Origin: Helicostylum pulchrum
Lineage: Eukaryota > Mucoromycota > Mucoromycetes > Mucorales > Mucoraceae
Length of the DNA: 64,000 nt
Direction: 5' to 3'
NCBI GenBank assembly: GCA_025677825.1
Contig: JAIXMO010000023.1
Span: forward strand, 310,001-374,000
Shown: positions 50,701 to 61,025 of the stretch, in pieces
Position numbering within the stretch: position 1 is the stretch's first letter
How the letters are laid out: every line of letters begins with the position of its first letter
Notes under the pieces: generated by a model
Told to the model about the DNA's origin: nothing
Database searches by the model: none
Seen by the model: only the letters and a program-made list of their open reading frames with translations
Made by a program: the position numbers and the translations under genes

Positions 50701-52410
50701 ATCTTGGGTCTTATTCAAGTGGTGTCTTGACAGTGAAAATTCATGAAATTAAAGCTTCGCAAGTTTACGAGTGTTATTGTCAACTCATGGTGGACGCTTT
50801 AAAGTCGCAACACAAGACGGAGACATTGAAGGGTAGAGTTTTAGCGTTTAATGAAACTTCGGATGCGTTTATCAAGGATGCTGGATTCTCTCGCGTAGCT
50901 ATTGAAGTGAAGCCTGTTAATAAGACAGAGAAAGATGATGATAGGTTGGCGTACTGGTATGAAAGTAGTGAACGTATTATTCGAAGCATTCAAAAACGAG
51001 CAAGACAAAAGCGATTGGAACGTGGTGAACCATTGGATGGTAGTTCCATGTTGGTGCATGATGATGAAGATGAAGGTGAATGGTACGATATGATTAACCC
51101 TGTAAGTGGTCCAGCCAAGATTCGATTAAGTTTTGGGTATGCTCCTTTATTAAATTATAAAGTCAATCCCGATGAAAGTTTAGAAAGTAAGTTATTACTG
51201 CTATGATATGATTCTCTTGCGCTAAAAAGCAATATATATAATTTAGATCAAGGTATTTTGACAGTGACATTGTTAAATGCTAAACATTTAAAAGCAGTGG
51301 ACAAGACGGGTACAAGTGATCCATTTGTCAAGTTTATTATTAACGGAGAAATTGTATACAAGAGCGCAGTAATAAAGAAGACTTTGAATCCAGTTTGGAG
51401 AGATGAGAAATTCGAAGTACCTATTGTAAGTCAGCTTACTTGGAAGTAGTATGTAAATGTAGTGTTATTAAGCCATACTTTATAGATTTCTCGTGTGACA
51501 GCTAGTTTTAGAATTGAAGTATTTGACTGGAATCAAATATTGGGTGATGAACCACTAGGTAAAATTTTAGTACATAATTATTATATGTGTGTATAAGTAG
51601 ATAACACGTTATTTATAGGCTCGGGAGGTATGACGATCCGGGGAGATATGGTAGAAAGTTTTACTACTCGTGAGTGTGACATACCCCTGGACGGTGCAGA
51701 AGCTATCATGGGTTCATGTGTTCGAGTACGACTTAAATGGGAGCCTCAATTATTGATGCGTCGAAAGACACAGACTTCATTCTTGAGCGCAACGCGTAGT
51801 ATGACTAGTAAAATGGGTACTACTGCTTTCGATTGGAGTCAGCCTCCTAAAAATACGTTATCCACCGTTGAAGCTGAATCTAAATTGAAAAGCCGGTCCA
51901 TTCAATCAAAGTTATCTAGTATAATCGATTCTACTAGTAGTACTAAATCTTTATCTGACGCTCCAGCTAGTCAAACTTGTCGAGGGTTATTAACTATGTA
52001 TGTTGTAGAAGCAAGAGACTTGAAAGGTGATATAGATCGATTACATCCACAAGTGTCGGTTTATCTGGGAAAGCACCATGTATTAAAAACAAAAAAAGCA
52101 AAAAAGACTGCAAATCCTTATTGGTAAGTTACCACGGTTTCAAATTTGACGTTTTTTTTTTAAAAAAAAGTATTCGTTGCTTAGGAACGAGAGTTTTTCA
52201 CAAGAACTTTCGGGTGAAGAGATTCGTTTCGAGTTAAAGTTGAGAGATGCACATACATTTCATTCTTACGATGTCGGCATGTTATCCAACTCACTTTGGG
52301 ACTTTATTCGACCACCTATTGTGACAACTTTTGACAAGTGGATACCTCTTGAACCACCTGGAAGCGGTGAAGTTCATTTAAAGATTTCGTATGCTATCAA
52401 AGATAAATAG
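47757..52410 (+). CDS. Tricalbin/extended-synaptotagmin (SMP and multiple C2 domains)
   Basis: ER-anchored tether that binds the plasma membrane and moves lipid at ER-PM contacts. Ten exons give 1378 residues in a continuous frame. A cytosolic N-terminus precedes a hydrophobic hairpin (VIFLIGISFWSIVQLGF / GISVFIICLLFIG), the SMP domain (NSFIQRFWLIFEPLLSAYVI to NNIPGLQGFVRDQAHAILGP), and five or six C2 units: NGVLAITVHSC, SGVLRVTIHECKNLG, IGVIRFSIWSANDLM, SGVLTVKIHEIKA, QGILTVTLLNAKHLKAVDKT and RGLLTMYVVEARDLKGD. Only the fifth C2 keeps an obvious calcium loop (DKTGTSDPF), so most are probably calcium-independent. Intron 48688-48741 (54 nt) is open in frame until its own terminal TAG and can be mistaken for a premature stop. 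Confidence 0.93.
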
Positions 52411-52619
52411 AAAAACAGATGCGGTTTTTTAAAAAAAAGTAAATAAATAACATATAAAAAAATTGTTTCGCTTTTTTTTTCTTTTTCTTTACCTGCTTTT
52501 TTTTTTTCCTTTTCTTTGTTCTCTTTATTTACATATATATACATAGCCTTTATACCCCCTCATTACTCTCCACCAATAACAAAAACAATAACCACAGCAA
52601 AAAGAAGACTTACTTTATT

Positions 52620-53436
52620 ATGAGTAAGTATTCTTTCGATTTGATTTTTTTTTCTCTTTTTTTCTTTGTTCACTCACGTCATATCAACTTGTAGCTCCTG
52701 CCCGTAGAACTAGAAAACCAGGACCAAAGAAGAGTAAATTGAATAGGAACATAACAGAATCAGAAGAAGAAGAAAGCTCTGATACTGGCTCTGTTACAAG
52801 ATGTATCTGTGGTGAAGCACGTAAGTACTTTTACCCGGGATTAAGCAAAAAAAAAAAAAACGGGAAGGGGGGTGGAGGGGAGATAAAAAAATAAGATTAG
52901 AAGCATTTTCACACACACACACATACACACACACACAATATACAAGTGCATTAACCATGCATTATTATTTATACACAGACAATTCTGGATTAATGGTACA
53001 ATGTGATAAATGTGAAGTATGGCAACACTGTGAATGTATAGGATTAATACAAGAGAAATTACCAGACCATTACTACTGTGATCAATGTCAACCAGAAAAT
53101 CATCAATTAATAAAAACACCAAATGGAAGGTAAAACAATACAAAAAAGACACGATACCCTTTTTTTACTTAACTGGTTTAAATAGATCCAAACGTTTATA
53201 TACTCCTTGGCTATTAAATAACGCTAGTACCGTCAACGGGCCAAACTCCGATCATGTAATTATAGCGCCTATCAAGAGACGTAAAACAACACCAACTGAA
53301 TCACCTATAAGTGATGAAATAACAAGTAAAGCAGAATTATCACCTACAGCAAAATCAGTTGAAGAAATGGAATCATTATTTGTGATAGAGGAACGTTTAA
53401 CAAGATCACGACGTAATACCTCAACCTCAACCTCAA

Positions 53437-53467
<31 letters not shown>

Positions 53468-53507
53468 CGCAACAAATACAACAACAATAAAGCCATCAAC
53501 AGCAGCA

Positions 53508-53539
<32 letters not shown>

Positions 53540-54203
53540 AATAGCAGATGTAGTAGAAGAGATAGTAGTACAACCACCAAAAAAGAAAAAACGCGCTGTT
53601 TCTTCTTCTCCTTCACCAAATACAAACAACGAAAAGAAACCGAAATTAACTCATCATAATAAATCAGCACCTGTACCACAAGTAGTTTATATGGAAGAGT
53701 TTGGATCACCTGTATCTACGAATAATCTACCAAGTCCTTACTGGAACTACACAGATGGTAAACCTACCAGAGAGAGTTCGCCACCTGCTAGAGTCAAGTA
53801 TCCAAATTCCAAAATGACGTTTCACGAAATGAACAAAAGAGCTAAACAAATACTGGATTGTGTTTCCAAGATTCAAGTAGATGAACTAAAGAAACCTATG
53901 GATCAACAACAAGAACAAGACTTTGGATTAAATAGACAACGTTCTCTATCTACTTCTTCTTCTTCTTCCTTAAGTAGTGCTTCCACCGTTCCTTTATTGG
54001 ATGATTACACCACTTGTGTATCAAGTCCTTCTACTCCTATACCTTTTATACCAAAGCACGATGAATCTTCGTTTGAGATACTAGACCGTGTTAATAGAGA
54101 ATTATCAAAGTTTCAAAGAAAGTTTGGTATTGTATATCAACCACAGCATTATCTAAGAGGCTCTCCTATTCACTCTAGTAATAATAATAGTAATAAAAAA
54201 TAA
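52620..54203 (+). CDS. PHD-finger protein, Cti6-like
   Basis: Exons 52620-52623, 52695-52820, 52979-53129 and 53186-54203 give 432 residues. The first exon holds only the Met codon and one base. A basic, acidic-flanked N-terminus precedes one PHD finger: [28 protein letters not shown], then [12 protein letters not shown]. The Cys4-His-Cys3 ligands are all present, and the CDKCEVWQH pattern belongs to the Cti6/Set3-type fingers that read H3K4me3. The rest is disordered, with Thr/Ser and Ala microsatellite-coded runs (53420-53560), a nuclear localisation-like PPKKKKRAV, and a short helical region near [15 protein letters not shown]. Yeast Cti6 is in the Rpd3L deacetylase complex; membership here is inferred. 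Confidence 0.85.
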
Positions 54204-54467
54204 AAAAATCTCTTTTTTTTTTGAGATCGAATCATTTTTTTGTGCCTTTTTTTAAAACAAAGAAATCCTTTGTTGTAGTACAGCCGGAAATAAAGATGAG
54301 GGTATATGCACACGCACATAACACTTGGAATGAAAACTCGGCTTATTTTTCAAAAGCTTCCGCGACTGGGAATGAATCAGTTTATTATGCATACACGCGC
54401 CCCGTTTTTTTTAAAAAAAAAAACGGCCTTTCAATATATTTATTCGTATTAATATTTATGATAAAAA

Positions 54468-56057
54468 CTATTGGTACTTCTTTTTATGAATTACTCGTCT
54501 ATTTCTGGCATCGTTTTGAATGTCTGTTTTTAAAATCACAATATTCCCGATATCCTCGTCTGCCTTTTGATCTATGACTTGAAAGAGCGACCCTTCATGA
54601 ATTTTAACTAATTCGTTTCCGGACATGTAACCCCATTTTTCTTTTGCGATATATTGACTCAGTAACCATTCTACCGACACAACTCTACTTTCAGGTGTTA
54701 ACCACATTGTAAACATACAAAGTGCCCAAGAAATCAATAAAAGCGCAGCAATGATCCAAAAGGGCCACTTCCATAATACGCGGTATACATAATGATCTCT
54801 AAGACTATAAAATGAATCAAATCTTGTAACATCAGTATACGGCTTATTTCCATTTCTATCACATATAATTCGACCGATGACAGTAGCCAAAATTGCTGTA
54901 CGCTCTTCAACTTTTTCCAAGGTTTGACCAGGAATAGCATCACGTAATAAATTATACATTTCTAAATCACCACCAGATAACCAAGACTGTATAATATTTA
55001 AATGAGAAGATTTAGGCGTAAACATCGTAAATAATCCCTGCATGAAATTCTGAACTCCATAATTTGTGTCTTGATACGGTGTGATATCTGATGTTCTACG
55101 TGTGGAGCATGAGCCGTCGCATAACGTGTTAGCAGTGGCATGTCCTACAACGATGGTACAGTTTACTGCCTTTCTTTTATCATAGTCCAACGAAGGATCA
55201 AATACCATTGACATTACGCCAGACCAAGCGTCCGGATAAATAGGGTTTATTGTGGATTGAATTGGGGACATAATTGGGGATACAACATCAAAGGTTTTCT
55301 CCACTGGAACAAACTTACACGAAACATTTGCAAAAGGTAGTACTCGATCGAAGCTAGTTATTCCTTTAATTCCAAGCGGTATACTACGATCATAATATTC
55401 ATCAGTATACGAATCATTTCCATTTTTAATACTGTTGAGAGCTATTAGACTGAATACGTGTAGATTACGTGAGTAATCGGATGTAAAATTAGTCGGTACA
55501 CATGTTGTATAGTTCCGAGTATACAAGTTTTCAATTCCTGTGATGTTAACAGATTCTACACCCATAGATACCACAGCTAGTTGTTTGGTGACAGCACTAA
55601 TAATTAATAATAAAATAGTTGCAATGATAGACAGCCATCCTCCTCCAGCGGAAAGCATAGGTATAGTTCCTATCGAAAATCCACCTATCAGAGTTGCTAG
55701 TTGAGAAAAGTGAGCGCCTCGATATTTGATAAGTGTGAATGAAGTAGTTTTTACGGTTTTTAATAAAGTAGCTGTAACACATCCACCAATAATAGTGGAT
55801 ATCACGGATATAATAGTCTTTGCTTCAAATGACTGAGCATCTTCAGGTAGAGGCCCTGTAAATAACCATATATGTTCTTGTTCAGTATGGATAAAACAGA
55901 GAATAATCCCAACAAATGATATGATTGTCCAAATTAAAAAATATGACGTGGCAATACTTCCGCCATTATGACCTAACTGCTCCGCTGGTAAAGAGCTAAG
56001 ATCGTTGCTTTTTAGGTCTTCACTTTCCTTGTCTTTATCGTTTTGAGAAAACCCCAT
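54468..56057 (-). CDS. Multi-spanning membrane protein, tandem paralogue A
   Basis: Single-exon 529-residue protein of no family I recognise. An acidic N-terminus (~35 residues) is followed by TM1 (FLIWTIISFVGIILCFIHTE), a conserved membrane-associated block TIISVISTIIGGCVTATLLK, TM3 (GWLSIIATILLLIISAVTKQ), a large region of about 270 residues with several N-glycosylation sequons (NYT, NFT, NDS, NVS, NCT) and paired Cys, then TM4 (FWIIAALLLISWALCMFTMW). The tail LTPESRVVSVEWLLSQYIA is followed by ~65 cytosolic residues. Sequons and Cys point to an extracellular or luminal domain. It is paralogous over its full length to the gene at 56894-58495 in the same orientation, so the pair arose by tandem duplication. 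It converges with the PHD gene. Confidence 0.85.
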   Translation of the reverse strand: MGFSQNDKDKESEDLKSNDLSSLPAEQLGHNGGSIATSYFLIWTIISFVGIILCFIHTEQEHIWLFTGPLPEDAQSFEAKTIISVISTIIGGCVTATLLKTVKTTSFTLIKYRGAHFSQLATLIGGFSIGTIPMLSAGGGWLSIIATILLLIISAVTKQLAVVSMGVESVNITGIENLYTRNYTTCVPTNFTSDYSRNLHVFSLIALNSIKNGNDSYTDEYYDRSIPLGIKGITSFDRVLPFANVSCKFVPVEKTFDVVSPIMSPIQSTINPIYPDAWSGVMSMVFDPSLDYDKRKAVNCTIVVGHATANTLCDGSCSTRRTSDITPYQDTNYGVQNFMQGLFTMFTPKSSHLNIIQSWLSGGDLEMYNLLRDAIPGQTLEKVEERTAILATVIGRIICDRNGNKPYTDVTRFDSFYSLRDHYVYRVLWKWPFWIIAALLLISWALCMFTMWLTPESRVVSVEWLLSQYIAKEKWGYMSGNELVKIHEGSLFQVIDQKADEDIGNIVILKTDIQNDARNRRVIHKKKYQ

Positions 56058-56893
56058 ACGGTTGGAACTTAATTATTTTTTTTTGAAAAGGAAAATCATT
56101 TTCACATCAAGTATATATACACGTACAGAATAATCGTGTGACGGCACACAGACATAAGTCAGAAATTTCGGCCCTGTCCTACTTTCTTGTACTTTATAGA
56201 TGGATATATTTCATTATATCAGAACATGATAATAAGATACTTGTCTGTGCAATTGCCATTTTAACTGTGGGAAATGTCTTTTAACTAGATATACGTATAA
56301 ATTTACCAACATAATGATCTATCTAGCCTATTTTTTTATAGGTGTGACATAGAGTTTAAAAAAGTGGATGCCGACTTTATATTCTAAAAGAGGAGCTTTT
56401 AGTCAGAAGATTATATGTACATCTAGTAATAACTGAGAAGAAAAACAGGCAAAGCAAAACAAAAAAAATTGCTTCCTACACAAGTATTTTTCTTTTACTT
56501 TGTTAGGTACTATAAGTAGGGTTAAACAATGGTGCTTATAGTAAAGAGGTCGTATAATAGTGCAATTAGACGCCATTGGGTAAAAATAAAGTGGTCGCAC
56601 GAAACTCGATTTTAAATCTGTACACATGAATGAATGGACTTGTAAAAGTGATAGAAAGGTATGCCAGCGACTGTAAGGCATATACTTTCAGTTTATAAAC
56701 TAATATACCACTTTCTTAAGATTTTACAATTGTGTACACAGTTATGTTTAAAGATAACGATATTTTATTGCTAGAAGACGCATACACAGGTAAATTAAGC
56801 TCGTATATTGTATCACACAGCACAAAATTTTATTTCTAAAAGAATATTAAAAGGCAAGAGATAAAAGTAATGGGGAGAGAGGAATAAATATAA
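56058..56893. other. Spacer between the tandem membrane paralogues
   Basis: 836 bases with no gene. It includes the promoter of paralogue A and the 3' flank of paralogue B. I saw no third copy or remnant of the family and no terminal repeats that would point to transposition. Confidence 0.5.
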
Positions 56894-58495
56894 TTATTGG
56901 TATCGCTTTTTATGATGCACCCATCTGTTCTCTGTTTTATCTTTAGTTTCTATTTTTGAAATTACAATATTTCCTATATCTTCATCCGGATTTTGATCTA
57001 CGATTTGAAAGAAAGAACCGTTATAGGTTTGAACCAAATCTCGTCCAGATATATAGCACCATTGATCTCTTGTAATATACTGGTTAAGTAGCCATTCTAC
57101 AGACATAACTCTACTTTCAGGTGTTACCCACATTGTAAACATACATAGTGTCCAAGATATCAAGATAAACACAGCGGTTAGCCAAAATGGCCATTTCCAT
57201 AAAATGACATATACATAACTTTTATAAGACTGGAAATGTGATTTAAACTTTGTGATCTCATTGTACGGTTCACCAGCATTTCTATCACATATTATGCGAC
57301 CGATAACCGTAGCCAAAATAGCAGCGCGCTCTTGAACTATTTTTATATTTTCTCCAGGAATACCTTGGCCCAAAGTATAATAAGTTGTTATATTGCCACC
57401 AGCTATCCATGACTGTAAAAGATTTATAGAGGATGAAGATGATCCCATCATAGTAAATAATTTTTCCATAAAGGATTGAAGGCCAAAGTTTGTGTCTTGG
57501 TACGGTGTAATATCTGACGTTCTATGTGTCTCGCATAAGGTATTATTGCACGATGTACTGGCTGTAGCGTATCCTACAAATATACTGCAGTTTAACCACT
57601 GTCTATCACTCAAAGCTTCGTTACGATCATTAAGTACCGTAGTCATAAGAGAAGACCAAGCAGAAGGAAAAACTGGATCTAATGTCGATTTGATTGAAGT
57701 CATAACCGGATAGCCAGTCTGAAAAGTAACTTTTTCCGGGACAGGTTGACAAGTAGCGTTTGCAAATGGTAATACTCGATTGAAACTAGATAAACCTTGA
57801 AGACCCTCCGGTATACTACGGTCATAATACTCATTTGTATAGGAGGAATTCTGGTTTCGAATACTATTAAGAGCTTCTAAACTAAAAATAGGGAAACGAC
57901 GAGAGAAATCAGATGTATAATTAGTCGGTAAACATGTGGTGTAGTTTCGAGTATAGTAATCCATTTCACTTGAAACTGAAATAGCTTTTATGCCCATCGA
58001 TATAACAGCCATCTGTTTAGTGACAGCACTGATACCTAATAATAAAAGAATTACAGTGATAGAGGACCATCCATTTCCAGCTGAAAGCATGGGTATATTT
58101 GCTATTGAAAATCCACCAAACATGGTTGCTAGTTGAGAAAAGTGAGCGCCTCGATATTTGATAAGTGTGAATGAAGTAGTTTTTACGGTTTTCAATAAAG
58201 TAGCTGTAACACATCCACCAATAATAGTGGATATTACAGATATAATAGTCTTTGCTTCAAAGGTTTGTGCTTGTTCTGGTGTACTTCCTTCCCAATTCCA
58301 CACATATTCTTGTTCGGCGTGAAGGAAACAAAATGAAATGCCAATAAACGGCACTATTGTCCAAATAGCGAAATCCATCTTACCGATATAACCAGAATTG
58401 TGATAAGGTTCTTCAACCGTTTCTAATGAAGATTTAAAATTACAATCTTTTGAATGACTTCTTCTAGTTTCTTTGCTGTCTTCTGAATATTTCAT
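56894..58495 (-). CDS. Multi-spanning membrane protein, tandem paralogue B
   Basis: Single-exon 533-residue protein with the same plan as its neighbour: acidic and Ser-rich N-terminus, TM1 (FAIWTIVPFIGISFCFLHAE), the shared block TIISVISTIIGGCVTATLLK, TM3 (SSITVILLLLGISAVTKQMA), a sequon-rich ectodomain (NYT, NSS, NAT, NCS, NNT, NIT), TM4 (FWLTAVFILISWTLCMFTMW), and a tail ending NIVISKIETKDKTENRWVHH. Cys positions in the ectodomain largely match paralogue A. Over most of the gene the two differ at many sites, but a 137-bp segment (58125-58261) is nearly identical to paralogue A. Function unknown; a surface receptor- or transporter-like role is possible but unsupported. Confidence 0.85.
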   Translation of the reverse strand: MKYSEDSKETRRSHSKDCNFKSSLETVEEPYHNSGYIGKMDFAIWTIVPFIGISFCFLHAEQEYVWNWEGSTPEQAQTFEAKTIISVISTIIGGCVTATLLKTVKTTSFTLIKYRGAHFSQLATMFGGFSIANIPMLSAGNGWSSITVILLLLGISAVTKQMAVISMGIKAISVSSEMDYYTRNYTTCLPTNYTSDFSRRFPIFSLEALNSIRNQNSSYTNEYYDRSIPEGLQGLSSFNRVLPFANATCQPVPEKVTFQTGYPVMTSIKSTLDPVFPSAWSSLMTTVLNDRNEALSDRQWLNCSIFVGYATASTSCNNTLCETHRTSDITPYQDTNFGLQSFMEKLFTMMGSSSSSINLLQSWIAGGNITTYYTLGQGIPGENIKIVQERAAILATVIGRIICDRNAGEPYNEITKFKSHFQSYKSYVYVILWKWPFWLTAVFILISWTLCMFTMWVTPESRVMSVEWLLNQYITRDQWCYISGRDLVQTYNGSFFQIVDQNPDEDIGNIVISKIETKDKTENRWVHHKKRYQ

Positions 58496-59437
58496 TGCTG
58501 TTAAAAATGAAACGTTTACAGTATTTATTACAAAGAAAAAATAAATAAATAATGAATGTTGCCTTCTTATATTTATGGCTTTCTATACCCCTATTATATT
58601 ACGTGAAAGTAAGTACTGAGCCTATTATTTCCTACAATTCAATAGTATATATCATGCAGGAGAGATGTACCAAGCCACGCAGATCTAACAAAGAAATTAT
58701 TATTATCCCAAAAAAATACGACTACACTATCTATAAACTAGTTTATAAGCTGAACAAGTTCTCGAATGCGGATGTGTTTGTTTTTGTTCTGCTACGACAT
58801 TTTTGTCAACCGCCCGCTTAAGTTTTATATTTTTGAAAGTTGTTGAAAGTTGATGCCCTAGTTGTAAATAGGTACTATTTGTTTATAAAAGCTGTTTTCT
58901 TGGTTTCTTTTGAATTAATATTGACATGTTTAAAAACAAGGGGGAATTCTTGATGCACGGTCAGTTTACACGGCCCATTAAAAAAGCCGGACATATTACT
59001 TATTTTTATAGATAACAGTTACTCTAAGAAAGAACCGTATGGGTTTGTATACGAACATAAAAAACAAAAAACAAAACACGATAGCAAAAAGATAGAAACA
59101 AAGTAATAAAGTAAAGAAAAAAGAAAAAAGGACTTGATGGGTGATAAAAAAGGATGATAAAATAGGTCTATTTACTCATCATGATGTATATACCACTATT
59201 TGCTTCATAAATAACTACAAGTCTTTATACATTAGTTAATCAGTTTTATTATACATGCGTGATTCCTATTGTTCCAACTATATTCAGGTAGGGGGAGAAA
59301 AGACAATTTTTGCTGGTTTGATGGTTTGGCTTGGTAAACAAGGAGGACTTCTCACAAAAGAACGCGAAACGTTGCACATAGCATACTTTTTTTTTCTTGA
59401 TTTACATTAGCTAATGATACAGTATTAGTTTATCCAT
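58496..59437. other. Intergenic region upstream of paralogue B
   Basis: 942 bases. It contains the paralogue B promoter. A plus-strand 89-codon frame at 58552-58821 starts with a signal-like hydrophobic stretch (VAFLYLWLSIPLLYYVKVS), but has no other coding feature, so I do not call it a gene. Confidence 0.4.
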
Positions 59438-60103
59438 TTATAAAGATTTATCACACTTTTTTGTGCCTAAAATTCCAAGCTCTAATAAAGATTTGATCAT
59501 AGAAAACGTACCAGAGAAATTCATGTAACAAACTCGGGGATTATCATCATTTACGAGCAGGTGTATTTCGTTCAAAATACAGGCATTGATTCTCATGTTT
59601 TTGCTTTGTTGTTTGGCCAAGGCGGAAAAAATCGCATCATGTTTCTTAATTCTAAGGAGAAGATTTCATTTATCTTGTTTTCGTGCTTGTTTACGATGAT
59701 CAAGTCCAACCGCCGTCCAAAGATAGTAGCAGAGGAGATAGACTCTATCGTCCTTGGCTCGAAGCCTCGTACCGGTAGAGGTAGAGCTGGGCTGTTGAGT
59801 AGAGGTAGAGTCGGGCTCTTGAGTTTCGTTCAAAAACCATTTTGCAGCACACGCACAAACACTTCCAGAAGCCCCCAACATAGCTATTACAGCTTCAATA
59901 GCAGCTTTTCTTGTTTCTTCGCTGATTTTATATATTGTCTTAAACTGACAAATAACGAAAGTGGGGACAGACCGTAACTTTAACTCAGGACTTTGCATCC
60001 TAATAACTTGATTGTAAACGGATACCCCGACTCTTTGTAAGCTTAAAGCGTTACTTGCTTCAATAGTATTGCTATTTGCTTGTACTTGTGGGAGTTTTTC
60101 CAT
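59438..60103 (-). pseudogene. Orphan open frame interrupted by one in-frame TGA
   Basis: From Met 60103 the frame runs 145 codons (MEKLPQVQANSNTIEASNAL ... SEETRKAAIEAVIAMLGASG ... NETQEPDSTSTQQPSST), meets TGA at 59668-59666, and then continues open in the same frame for 75 codons (AIFSALAKQQSKNMRINACI ... LLELGILGTKKCDKSL) to 59438. No known motif. The continuing open frame suggests a recent nonsense mutation in a lineage-specific gene. A spliced reading with a 43-nt intron across the TGA (GTAAAC...CCTTAG) changes frame and stops soon after, giving a different C-terminus. A short upstream exon near 60450-60380 (MLAIYKEAEPVVVIDEERRE) may belong to this or another gene. Confidence 0.45.
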
Positions 60104-61025
60104 GATAAAGTTGCTGAAAGATGGCCGAGGTGCACTTATTTAAAAGTTTTATTCTTGACTCCATTTTGTATGGAAAAAAAAAGGCTTTGTTGGTTTTTTT
60201 TTCTTTAAAAAAAAAGGATATAAAAAAAAGAACAAAACAGACTTTACGTCAGAACTTCTCTTCGGCATCTCCTGACACTGTTTAACCGTATGTCCAACGT
60301 TATTGTCTATATTTTATATAAATTTGGTTATGCTAATCTAGAAAGACAATGTCTGTAAAAAATACTTACCGCTCAACTTTGGCCTCTTTCCCTACGTTCT
60401 TCATCAATAACCACTACCGGTTCTGCTTCTTTATAAATAGCCAGCATTGTTGTTTCACCCCAATTGTGAGCTAGTTAGAGGCTTTCTCTCTATATGATCT
60501 TGTAAACCAAAGTTAAATAGTTTTATAAAGAACCCCGAAGGCAATGTTTTTATACCTACTTGCTTAAAATATTACGAAAAAAAAAAAAAAAATTAAAAAA
60601 AGAATTTAATCAGCACATGTAAAAAGCTGATAAAAGGGGTTTATGATTAAAAAAATAGTTTCTCTTATGGAGTATGCACTCATCGTATGGACTTTTTTTT
60701 TATTGGGTGGACGGGGGGGGGGATCATTATTGTATAATCTTTACAAATATAAACATTTAAACAAGTTTATTAAATTGGCTCTTTGAAATAAAATTCGATA
60801 ATTCCTTATACAGATTAGATAAACAAAATCTTGCACTAGAACCTTTCTCGTCAGGTACCGTTTAAAATGTGTTTTATTTGTTTTTTCTACATTGTTTACA
60901 AGACCTTTCACAATGCCGCAGCAGGTCTTTTTACTAAAAAGGGATTCAAACTCCCTTTTTCCAGTGTATATAAAAAGGAACCTTGACATAACTCTGGCAC
61001 CTTACTATTTTTTTATTATTTGACT
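60104..61025. other. Intergenic region before the NGL2-like gene
   Basis: 922 bases of mostly A/T runs, with one G-rich run at 60709-60722. Apart from the possible small exon on the minus strand around 60450-60380, I see no gene. The final bases before 61026 are the likely promoter. Confidence 0.45.

Noticed and set aside
58552..58821. 89-codon plus-strand frame with a signal-like start
   Set aside because: Lies in the paralogue B promoter, has no family feature, and AT-rich DNA readily gives hydrophobic frames of this size.
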